64,000 nucleotides of DNA from Tretioscincus oriximinensis (Eukaryota > Chordata > Lepidosauria > Squamata > Gymnophthalmidae). The stretch lies in contig JAJVDF010000781.1 of assembly GCA_022410635.1 (NCBI GenBank), positions 57,089 through 121,088 of the forward strand. The letters are read 5' to 3'. The notes beneath the pieces are model-generated. The model saw only the letters and a list, made by a program, of their open reading frames with translations. It was not told the origin of the DNA and made no database searches. Made by a program: the position numbers and the translations under genes. Below, piece by piece: positions 54,581 to 64,000 of this stretch; positions within the stretch are counted from its first letter, which is position 1, and the number at the start of each line of letters is the position of its first letter.

Positions 54581-57150
54581 TTGGTAAACTCCAGAAATCA
54601 ATCTGCATGGAAGTCATTTTGGGAGCCTGGTTAAAAAGTCTAGTGTAGTCTGTAAGATGTTCCTGCAGAGTGATTTTTCCCACTCTGCAAGCAAGATGAT
54701 CCTAGGAGTTAAGTCTATCCCTGGGAACAGGTGGGATCCAGGGTATCTGCTCATCATGTTTCTGGCATCCCTGCTGATCCTACATATGTTGCTAAATTTC
54801 TGAACACATATAAGCTTTATTACAATTTGTTACATTTAGCCTTAAGCTTATAATAGAAAGCAAAAAAATCACTCAGGGGAAAAAGTAGTATTCAACAAAA
54901 TCCTTTTTGTGGGTAGTGGGGTGGGTGGGTGGTGGGTGATTATTCAATTGAAATAAAGCCCTCTTCAAAATAAACTTATAAAATGAATTGATGACATTAT
55001 AATCTGGGTTATACATCTGGATGTTCCTCTATTCTTTTTCTGCTGGGTATTCATTGTAGGTATCATCAACAGCTTTTTTGGGTGTTGGTGGGATTGGACA
55101 AGGTACCACAACCTATTCCTAGTCACCCACAATGTATTATGGAATCATAGGTAAGATCCAATCAGTGTTTTTATGGTGCTGTGACAGCATAGTAAGTGTG
55201 CAGGAATTATATGTCTACTCAGGAGTTGTTGGCTGGATGGAGCAAACACAAGAGTCCTCAATTCAGAGAGCTGCTACCCTTTACTTGCTCTGATAGTTCT
55301 GCCTACCACTTTNCTGGTAATGCCACTGCTATCACTCATGTAGCCCTATCTGCCCAATTTTCAGTGATCACATTAATCAGACTGATTATATCTGAGCATA
55401 AGGAATGGCTACCAATGTCCATTTCCTAGTCTCAAAGAACCTAGGGGACCTTTGGGAAACAAAGATTCCATGNTTGCATTATTTTGGGAGCTGGAAGTGA
55501 TAGCACATAACTGGAAAATAGTTATTTGATCAGTTATATGACCATTTTAAAATACAATACAGACAATATTATACAGAGGTGAGAGACAGTTTCTCTATTT
55601 ACAGGCAAAATCTTGTTTTACTGATTCCTGTTTCAGGAAGCACATCACTGCTTAAAGATGCTTTTCTTCAGATTCTCATCATTTTATTTGAAGTTCTTTG
55701 GTTGATGTGCTGCAGGAAATCTCTGCAAATCTTGTCACTTTGCTGGAGAAGGCTATTTGGATCCTTGCTCCTAGTGGAAATTCAGATCAAAGCACCTGTA
55801 GACTCTGCCTGAACACATCAATTCAGGAAGCCTCCATCACCTTTCAAGACAATGGATTCTACTCATAATAAGGATTCCGTTATTTTATGCGCATTGAGAG
55901 AACAAATCATGTAATATTATTTCAAGATATCCCAAGTACCAAATTATGTATTATTATAATAAACACTAACTTCTAAATATATTTCTAAAACTTATATGGG
56001 ATAGTGGATAAGAAGTAAGCTAAAACTAAAAAGAAAGAGTTGTGAATTATCCACAGGAATACAGAATAATAATATTTACAGAAAAAAATATGTAATTTGA
56101 ACAATGCTCAGATAAATGTGGATTCTAGAGTCCTCTCCTTTATAGAATTCACTTCAGTGAAAGACTTTCAGGTCTTTCTAAATCAAATGCATTTTTGAAA
56201 TCCAGCCTTGAGACAGGGGGGTAGATGTTGACTGTATTTCTGTATAAGTGAAATGACAGAACAGAAATCTTTATTTCTGTGCATAACAGATTTTTGCTAC
56301 AAAAATCACATACAAATTTAATCCTAAGAGCTATCTAGGTAAGTATATGCATTGAGGGTGCATTAAGCAAGAAACGTATAGGGTGAAAGACAACAGAAAA
56401 TGTCAACATTCTTGCATTATGGCCACTAAAAGAAAAAAGATGTTCACGTACTTTTGCATTTGCAAGACCATTTTGAATATGCTAGAATATGCTAGATTCA
56501 AAGAAATTGCTTTGTTGGGTAATAATTACAGCAAGGGAGTATAGAATAGAGCACATTATGCATCAAAAAATCCAGGGCCTCTCTCCATGTCATATTTTCC
56601 CCAATCCAGCTAAGTCCCCTCCACCACAAATGCCACATTTAAAAAAAATTATGGACTTTTACAGCTCCCTATTTCCGCCACTCCTCTATCCTGTCTCCTG
56701 CAGCTCTTGCCCTTTATCCTTTTTGTCACTCTCACCCTCTCTCCCTCCCAGGACTTATTGGTCTGACAGGGACTGCAGTCAAAGCAGCTAAGAGGGTTAA
56801 CAATGCTACTTGTGTCCTGCTAGCCCAGACAAAGCAGCAGTGGCAGCAGCTAGGTGTGCAGGCAGTAGAAAAAGGCCATGTGCCTGGCCCATTCGGCTGC
56901 AGGCACAAGAGGTGTTGTGTTGCCTTGCTGACTCACTGGCAGTGGCTCAGGCCTGGCAAAAGTGGCAGCAGCTAGGACAGTGGATAACAAAGAAGGCCTG
57001 AACCTGACCTGCTGCAGCAGATGAAATCAAAAAATGCTGAAAGAAAAAAAACTTGCCATCTTGCTGATGTGACTCTGAAAGTGGACTGAAACTCGATTCA
57101 AAGTTAGGTCAGTGCCCAGGACTTTAGTCTCTAAGACTTTATATACAGCT
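54581..57150. other. Unassigned interval
   Basis: No gene or clear repeat over about 2.5 kb. A pyrimidine-rich segment lies at about 56660-56755. Small ORFs only. Confidence 0.4.
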
Positions 57151-57151
57151 T

Positions 57152-57320
57152 TACTAATCTGTTTTAATCATTAGTATAAGTTGTCTGTATAGGACTTGTG
57201 TTAATTCAGATCAGAAGTGTGCTCACTGACCCCTAAAACAGATTAGTAGTAGATTAGTAGTAATCAGATCAACACATATGTTAATTCAGATTAAGCATGG
57301 TGCATAAGCATGTAGACCTG
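57152..57320. repeat. Inverted and direct short repeats
   Basis: TACTAATCTGTTTTA (57152-57166) is the perfect reverse complement of 57234-57248. AGATTAGTAGT is tandemly doubled at about 57240-57261. TGTTAATTCAGAT occurs at about 57199 and 57289. Confidence 0.7.
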
Positions 57321-57469
57321 ATTCATGGGGAGTGGTTGCAAGAGCAGTGCAGCAGACTTACCTTCTCATTCTATTTGCATCACCTTCAAACCTTCTTGTC
57401 TGCCATGGAGAGGAGTAAGCGCCCTCTTACTGGCCTTAGCCTTCAGCCAAACTAGCTGTACAAAAGCAA

Positions 57470-57615
57470 GCATTAGCAACTCGATGAATTGGTATCATCA
57501 CAATGTGATGGGGAAGATGGAATGTAAGCCTTTAGGCGGAAAATAGCTTGTAAGCTGCTTTGAATCTCTGGGTGAAAAACGGTGGGGTATTAAAAACCCA
57601 GTTCTTCTCCTCCTT
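57470..57615 (+). mobile_element. SINE family 2, 3' half
   Basis: GATGGGGAAGATGGAATGTA, AGCCTTTAGGCGGAAAATAG, GTAAGCTGCTTTGAATCTCT and AACGGTGGGGTATTAAAAAC match the body and tail of the SINE at 63890-64000. Confidence 0.75.
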
Positions 57616-58699
57616 CAAATCTTTTGGAATTTTCTTGGAATCTTCTCCACAGCCTTCACAATTTCTCTGTTGGGAAATTCGTTTATTCATATGCACCTTC
57701 TATCATACACCCCAAAGACTCAGGCTGGGCAACAATAATGAAACCAAAGGGGGGACAGATTGTTCTCCAGCCAAAGGAGGTACATCATCAAAAACTTTAA
57801 AAAAAATGGGTACAAGTGTGATGTTTGACACACCTCCAGGGTGAAACAACTTCACAATCTGGAGCCCATAACCCCAGAACATTATTTGATCCCAGTAATT
57901 GTGCCCACTGTAGCTTTTACCTTCATCTTTGGCAAGACCAAGTGTTGTTGTTTGTTATTATTGCTGAGAAAAATAAACAAGCAGTGGTCTTGCAGTAAAT
58001 CAGTGTTGCCCTCACTAAGCTACAATATGTATTCGTTTGATACAGACAGTGCATCTTGATTTATTATCAAATGATGGAGATTCTACCAATTCCCAAGTCG
58101 AATTGCTCCAGCAGTTAATTACCCTTCCTTTATTTCCAGCTTGAACTTTCTAACTTCAGCACTCTGTGTCTTATCGCATCTTTTTTTCTTGCTAGTGTAA
58201 CAACCTGTCCATCATCTGACTGTTTTTCTCTGAAAGATCACAATCAAGTTTTAGTTTTCCTGCAATTTAAGGCCAATAGAATTCTCTGTGAAAGTCTGCA
58301 GCATAAGAGGTGAGGGATTTTTCCACCATCAGATCATACCTGCTGTTCCACTCTAATTTGTCAATGTCCTTTTCAAAAATGGGCACACAAAGAACTATAG
58401 TCAGGGATGTATTTCATCTGCATAGAGATTGAATGTCATGTCCTTGTTCCAGTTCCATATCCCTTAGTTTATCTTTCAAATCTCACATTATCCTTTTCCT
58501 CCACATCACATGACATTGAAGTCCTCAGCCTTTCTTTCTCTGGTTGCAAGCACATAGGTGTGTGTATGCAACAAAATCAATTTTCTTTAGTGCTTTCATG
58601 ATATATCTCTTTCTGGAAGTATTATTCTTTTTTTAGTTACTTTTGTGCAAAATCTGGACAGCAATACTTGAAAACATAAGGGGAACCACATGCTAGACA
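57616..58699. other. Unassigned interval
   Basis: No gene or repeat recognised. Confidence 0.4.
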
Positions 58700-58799
58700 G
58701 CCATCTGTGTGGAATAGTTTAGTGAATCCTGCTTTGAGCAGGGGGTTGGACCTGATGACCATTGAGGTCCCTTCTAACTCTTTGATTCTATGATTCTAA
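58700..58799 (+). mobile_element. CR1 3' terminus
   Basis: GGAATAGTTTAGTGAATCC, GAGCAGGGGGTTGGACCTGA, TGACCATTGAGGTCCCTTCT and tail GATTCTATGATTCTA, almost as at 318-442. Confidence 0.9.
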
Positions 58800-60110
58800 C
58801 CCTGCTGGATCAGGTCACAGCCCATCTAGTACAGCATCTTGTCTCAAACAAGGGCCTATCAATGGCTTCTGAATATCTCAAGCTAAAGGAGGCAAACCCT
58901 GAATTATCTCAACTTCCTGCAAATGGCATTTCCAGGAATTCTGTCTATCTCTCCAACCTGGAGGTAGTGTCTAGATATTCTCTCTACTAGCCATTGATAT
59001 AGCTATTTCTCATGAGTTAAGAATTGCCCTGCTGCATAAGGTCAGAGTTCACCTGGTGCAACATCTTGTCTCACACAATGGATCACCAACTGTAACTGGA
59101 CATCTTAAGTAGAAGAAGGAGTAAGACTCCTTGCATTGACATTTAGAGTTTCTCCAACCTAAGCATGCATTCTTGTAACCATTAATACACCTGGCTCTTG
59201 CTCCTGGGCAGCTCCAGCAGGAGACAATGATAAACATTCACCTGCTCTCCACTTTATGCAACTGGCATTTAATGGCATCCTTCCTGTGTCTTGAACCTGG
59301 GCTGTATCCAGGCTACTTCTTTTGCAGCAAAATTTATAAATATCTATTTCAATACAAAGAACTACTCTTTCTCCATGGGCAGCAAGGAAACTCCTCCTCT
59401 TCCTCATGCATTCTGTCCACAGATCCCAATGAAGCTCTGTTTCTCTTCTGGCCATTTGATATTTTCCTCCCTAAATTCAGCAGGTTCTATGCCCTGCTTT
59501 GTTGAAAAAAATTGTGAGGCAGGGCTGGAACTCTTGGAAGGGTCTCGGGAGTTTTGTCTACATAGTGCTATCATTTTGCAAAAATGGGACTTGTCACAAC
59601 ACCAGCGTAAAAGGACTTAGGATAAAAAAGCATTGGATTGTACATTCCTAATGCTACTATGACTGCTGGATCTCCACAATTAGATGAGACAATTCTCCTA
59701 TAACCATGCCATAATGGTGTGAAGAAAACCACATCTGGAGCCACTCCTAGAAGGAGAGATGAGCATGTAAGAGGAAGCCTGTTGGAGTACTTGATATTCT
59801 AGATGGGAACCTAAGTGGAGTCCTGTTGGATCAGACCACAGACCTCCTAGCCCAGCATTGAGCCTCACACAATAGTCAACAATTTGCTTCTCTGTCATCT
59901 CAAGTGGAAGAAGACAAAAGCTTGACCTGTTCTCCATTCCCTGTATTTACTGATTTACTGCATGTGGCTGTCTCTCCAATCTGATAACCATTTTGACAGC
60001 CATTAATATATTTGTCTTCCGTGAATTAATTTAGCTGAATCAGGCCAGCATCCTGTCTCTCACAATGGCCCACGGAATTGCTTTAGGAGATCTCAAGCAA
60101 AAGACAAAGG
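58797..60110 (-). mobile_element. Cluster of decayed CR1 3' tails
   Basis: Repeated reverse-complement CR1 starts: CCTGCTGGATCAGGTCACAG (58801), CCCTGCTGCATAAGGTCAGA (about 59027), CCTGTTGGATCAGACCACAG (about 59822) and AGCTGAATCAGGCCAGCATC (about 60034). Each is followed by a CTCACACAATGG(A/C)... block. Intervening sequence includes more diverged CR1-like and unassigned pieces. Confidence 0.7.
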
Positions 60111-60149
60111 AAAATGTTAATTTGCTAAATCCAGGAATTCTGATTTTGC

Positions 60150-60190
60150 AATACAAATATTTATTTATTTATTTATTTATTTATTTATAT
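60150..60190. repeat. (ATTT)n microsatellite
   Basis: ATTT repeated about nine times. Confidence 0.9.
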
Positions 60191-60328
60191 GTCTATCATG
60201 CTCTATAAGCGAAAGCAACAGCAATGCCTGAAAGTAGGGATGGGAAGTATTTTCTTCAGCCAAAACATTGCAAAAATAGATACATCTTCAATGATTTTCT
60301 GCATGTATACACTGAAGATGTCTGTGGG

Positions 60329-60791
60329 GTCACTGTCATGGGTTCATTTACATTTCCCAAAGCTGATGAGTTGCTCAGTGGAAAGAGAGAATAGACCATC
60401 CAGATTTATGAAGTGCAATTGAGTTTATTTACAGTAGGCAGTGCAGGTGTTGCTTGGTGCTCTATATTTACAATATTTACAACAAAGTCCATTAATTATA
60501 CTCCCACTCCTCTTGGGGTAGTCGGGTTGGATTCTTCACCCAGCTTCTACCTTTCCTCTTGATGGGACTAGCCGATACATTGACATACCCTTTGTCCTTT
60601 TCCGGCTTCCTTCTCCTCCACGGCAGCTCCTTGTCTTCCGCTCCTCTTCTCCTTCTCGTGGCACTCTCTTGCCTCCAAACCATCCTCCTCATCCTCTCTT
60701 TCTCACTCTCTTTTTATTTTCCCTTTCACCAGCTGTTCCCTATCATGACTCAGCAAACATACTTAAAGAGATATCAAACCATCACAGTCAC
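60329..60791 (-). mobile_element. Solo LTR with perfect 5-bp TSD
   Basis: The LTR spans 60334-60786 (453 bp), bounded by TGTCATGG and CCATCACA, which form an inverted terminal repeat with canonical TG...CA ends. The flanking 5-bp duplications GTCAC (60329-60333 and 60787-60791) are identical. On the minus strand a TATA-like AAAATAAAAAG lies at about 60711-60721 and AATAAA at 60424-60429, so transcription would run on the minus strand. A 5-bp duplication fits some ERV classes and Ty3/Gypsy elements. It is unrelated to the 24-29 kb ERV. A 66-codon minus-strand frame inside is not a known gene. Confidence 0.82.
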
Positions 60792-60811
60792 CAAAAAGAA
60801 TCTACCCTGGA

Positions 60812-61040
60812 TTCATAAATGGGTACTAGGATGGATTTCTGGATGTTGCCTCCGGGATGGAGCAACAGGCAGGACTCCTGAAATACCATTTGTATGGAGT
60901 TATGAACAGGTGCATATTTTGCTTTCCTCTCTTCAGGCTGCCCAGGTGTACCTGGTGGGCCTCTGTGTGAGACAGAATCCTGGACTAGATGGGCTGTGGT
61001 CTGATCCAGTATGGCTCTTCTTATGTTCTTATGTTTTTAA
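60812..61040 (+). mobile_element. CR1 3' end
   Basis: GGGTACTAGGATGGATTTCT, GATGTTGCCTCCGGGATGGA, CCTGGTGGGCCTCTGTGTGA and tail TTCTTATGTTCTTATG. Same subfamily as 39180-39407, more diverged. It lies just downstream of the solo LTR. Confidence 0.92.
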
Positions 61041-61712
61041 ACACCATTTCTAACATTACAGAATTATGTACAGACAAACCATTACTGAAAGTTTAGGGAC
61101 TTATGTTGAAAAAGTGACTGAAGAGATCCTGCTCATTTTTACAGGATGAAGAACTAATGGTAAATGACTTCCTAACAGCTTAATCTTCACTGTCCCATTG
61201 TCACATTTCTGTTTCCTTGAGAGGTGAGGAGGTGCTTTGTTAGTATACTTGTATAATATCTCAGTTGACATTGAGATAATTAAAAAAGGCCACTTGAGGA
61301 CCAGCGCGCAGTGCAATCTGATACATATTTACTCAGAAGTAAGTCCTTTTGTGTTTATTGGGGCTTGCTGATGGATATGTATGCTCTGCATTGCAACCTG
61401 TGACACTACTTATGATTAATTCCTCAGTTACCATCAGGAGAAAAGCTACAAAACAGAGAAAGCTTAGAAGCAAGAAATCTTTAACTGATAATAGAAAAGG
61501 GCCTTTGGAGTGGAATTAATTTGAGTGTAATCTTAATAAAAGGACACTGGGCATGACAAAAGGCATTGCATTATATTAATTTCATTTCCAAATAATTATA
61601 GCCAAGCAAGGAGAAAGAGATCTTGAGCTAAGTAAATATATATCCATCCTTTCCTTTATATAACCACTCCATTTAATATAATGCTGGCTGTGGTCACACA
61701 CAACTATTTAAA
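61041..61712. other. Unassigned interval
   Basis: No gene or repeat recognised. Confidence 0.4.
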
Positions 61713-62945
61713 CATATTTTTTTTGCATATAGATTTTTATTAATTTAACAACAAAAGAAAGTAAACATTGTATACATATATACAGAGAGAATACAACAAA
61801 AGAAAATAAATTAACATAAACAGATACATAAAAAACATATATATATAAATATCCCACCCACCTCCCTCTGTCCCGGACAGTGATCGGAATCGGCATGACC
61901 GTATTACATTATAAGTCTAAGCTTTTGCATGAGAGCTGTAGTCTCCTTCAATAATAGATTAATATTAGGGCTGCCTGAAACACTCATATCATATATACTT
62001 CTCCATCTTTGTACCCAAGAGTATTTAATTTGAATATTTAATAGTCTCAAACTTTTTTCTCATACCACATCCTGTATCATTATCTCTGCAAGATAATCGT
62101 ACCATAATTGGAGTGTCCATCTAGACTTGTCCTTCTACCCCCGAGCTACCACTATATGTGCTGCCCAAATGCCCTGTTTTATAATATTGACAGCGTCTAA
62201 GCTGCCATTTATCATTCCTGTATTATTGGTAATCCAAAATATAGTGGTGGATGGAATATCTACCCCTGTAATAAGTTTAAGTTCTTCTTTAACCTCTCTT
62301 CTAAAACTACTTAATTCTGGGCATGTGGCCCACATATGTATATATGTGCCTGATAAGGAGCATCCGTGCCAATAATATGGATTCATCCCTGCTATATGGG
62401 CCAATTGTCTTGGTGTTCTACACCATCTGCATAGCAGTTTTTTCTCTACCTCCTTCAATTTATTGATCTTCATCACATCTACTTCTAAAATCCATTTTTC
62501 CCATTCCCTATCATTAATACTGATGTCACTGTTCCATTGTTCCTTGATTTTAGAGTGGCTCAGAAACTCCAAATTCAGGAGCATCTCATATATCTTCGTT
62601 ATTATAGATTTTTTATTTTCAATTCGTATTTCCACAATATTCTCCAATTCTGTCTTTGGAGCCTGCGTTTGATTCGTTACTTCCATTTTATGAATAAATG
62701 TATATAGTGCTATCTATTCGAGCCACATGCCTCCTGTTGGAACAAGATTCCTTATTTGCGTCATATTGAAAGGGATTCCCATATTGGAGAAAAGATCTCT
62801 TAGTCTTTTCCCAGGCAAAATTTTTAAGTAGTTGGCTAGGGTTTCTTCTGCTCTAATACTTTCCAACATGCCCTAATAGATGGAAGCCATAGACTAATTA
62901 TCCTCTTTTCCACTTTCTCTGCAAGAATCAGGTAATTTTCTATAC
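61713..62945 (-). mobile_element. L1 LINE 3' end with ORF2 C-terminal remnant
   Basis: The minus-strand frame 62135-62686 (183 codons) carries the L1 ORF2 C-terminal pattern: KLLCRWCRTPRQLAHI, then CSLSGTYIHMWATCPEL, part of the Cys/His-rich region with one Cys of the usual set changed. Upstream, the plus-strand block TTGGAACAAGATTCCTTATT (about 62738) on the reverse strand fits the preceding L1 part but contains stops. The 3' end has AATAAA (plus-strand TTTATT at 61736-61741) and an A-tail (T run at about 61717-61724). It is 5'-truncated and broken. Confidence 0.85.
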
Positions 62946-63724
62946 TATTTAAACAATTTTAAGAGTCAAGATGGCTTGGGGATGGTCAGAATGTGGTCAC
63001 AAACCTTGTAAATGAAGATATTTTCAAGCCGTTTGATTTTAATGCACTGACATTCCCTTCCTCACTGTTTGCAGAACTGATCTGGCAGAAGGAATATGCT
63101 CAGTGAGTGACACCTTTTCTGCTAATTGGCTCTGTGGCTATCATTTCTTGCAAGGCGGGAGGGTTGAATTTGAAGCAGCAGGAGATCAGGAATAAATTTC
63201 TATTGACTTTTTTTTAAGAATAAAAGCATTTTTTAGCACTTTTGCGCTAAAGTAAGTGACCAATCCAGTGAAACAATGCATTTCAGCAGCTCATTAGCTG
63301 CTGATTCATTGTATTTAAGCAATGCTTTTAGCAGAAGAGGAGTATTGCAGCTGGAATTAGTATACTCAGGAAAGGGAAGGTGCTTACAAAATACAGCTAT
63401 TACTAGCACACCGGTCTTAACCTGATGTTGTTCCTGGTTGAGAATGTACTCAAGAATGGTGTTTAGCTATACAACGGAAGGGGAACCTCAAGACTGACCT
63501 CTCAATTTTTCGAAGAGGACATCTTCAAAAGAAGGTGTATGGTTGCACCTGCCATAGGGTTGTGCAAAACCAGTGTTGGTAAATGCTGCTCCAACATGGC
63601 TCAGTCGATTTGGAGCCTGTCTGTATTCAGGAGAGACAGAGGATTCAACATATATAGATGACAGGGGGAAAAAGAAGAAGTCTTCCACATCTACCTATCT
63701 ATCCACCTATCTAACTATTCCCGC
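62946..63724. other. Unassigned interval
   Basis: No gene or repeat recognised. Confidence 0.4.
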
Positions 63725-64000
63725 AGGCATGAATGGCGCAGTTGCTAAGGAGATGATCTCTCATCTTGGAGATCGGGTTTCGAGGCCCTGTGTCAGATGT
63801 GGGGAGGGTGAGCATCTTCTGCTATCTGTAGAATAGCCACTCCAGCTATTCGAAAGCAAGAATTGCAAGAAATTGCAATTGACTGTTACTAGGTTAATGG
63901 GAACCACCACAGCCTGTTGGGGAAGATAGAATGTAAGCCTTCAGGTGAAAAATAACTTTGTAAGCCACTTTGAGAGCCTTTGAGTGAGAAAATCATGGTA
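63725..64000 (+). mobile_element. tRNA-derived SINE, family 2, cut by window end
   Basis: The head has an A-box-like TGGCGCAGTTGCTAAGG and a B-box-like GGGTTTCGAGGCCC, at a spacing typical of RNA polymerase III promoters. The body matches 42010-42335 inverted: CTATTCGAAAGCAAGAATTG, GCAAGAAATTGCAATTGACT, GAATGTAAGCCTTCAGG, CACTTTGAG. It is not a functional tRNA gene: the cloverleaf is not maintained and the head runs into the SINE body. Confidence 0.85.

Noticed and set aside
62135..62686. 183-codon minus-strand ORF as a host gene
   Set aside because: Its motifs are those of the L1 ORF2 C-terminus and it ends in an L1-type AATAAA and A-tail.
63725..63800. Possible tRNA gene (A- and B-box-like motifs)
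   Set aside because: The motifs are the head of a SINE with the same body as the copy at 42010-42335; there is no intact cloverleaf.

Overview
The window looks like a gene-poor stretch of vertebrate nuclear DNA, most likely from a squamate reptile (lizard, gecko or snake). The evidence is the repeat content: many CR1 LINE fragments with ATTCTATG or TTCTTATG tails, L2-clade and L1 LINE ends, two Bov-B LINE copies, tRNA-derived SINEs whose heads and tails resemble common squamate SINEs, several hAT-type and palindromic MITEs, and endogenous retrovirus (ERV) LTRs. I could not recognise a single host exon, rRNA gene, functional tRNA gene or CRISPR array. Nothing suggests a prokaryotic genome. Scattered single Ns and one 17-N gap show that this is assembly sequence.

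Layout. 0-6 kb: CR1 end, a solo LTR (1294-2160, 6-bp target duplication), a SINE and CR1 tails. 6-14 kb: palindromic MITE, a hAT MITE (6853-7149), mostly unique DNA, then Bov-B on the minus strand (about 11985-13050). 14-24 kb: SINE pieces, an inverted repeat around the N gap (16616-16930), a GC-rich patch (17.9-18.7 kb) and unassigned DNA. 24165-29488: the best-preserved structure, a 5.3-kb ERV with two 764-bp LTRs, a primer-binding site, a broken gag, about 1.8 kb of AT-rich noncoding spacer where protease, polymerase and most of env should be, a short env transmembrane remnant and a polypurine tract. 31-40 kb: a Harbinger-like foldback MITE, CR1, Bov-B, an L2 piece, a longer CR1 and a second foldback element. 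42-47 kb: a SINE, a 1.7-kb hAT element nested inside a CR1 tail, and a second copy of the GC-rich hAT MITE. 49-51 kb: L2 reverse-transcriptase remnant and a long pyrimidine/purine mirror tract. 54-64 kb: CR1 tails, a solo LTR with a 5-bp duplication (60334-60786), an L1 3' end (61713-62945) and a SINE at the right edge.

No set of genes works together as a host pathway. The coherent genetic unit is the ERV. It keeps the cis signals needed for retrotransposition and a Gag region of class II (alpha/beta-like) type, but has no visible polymerase, so it may belong to a non-autonomous lineage mobilised in trans. A related solo LTR at 1294-2160 has the same unusual TG...TA ends and 6-bp target duplication. 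All boundaries and counts were read by eye.
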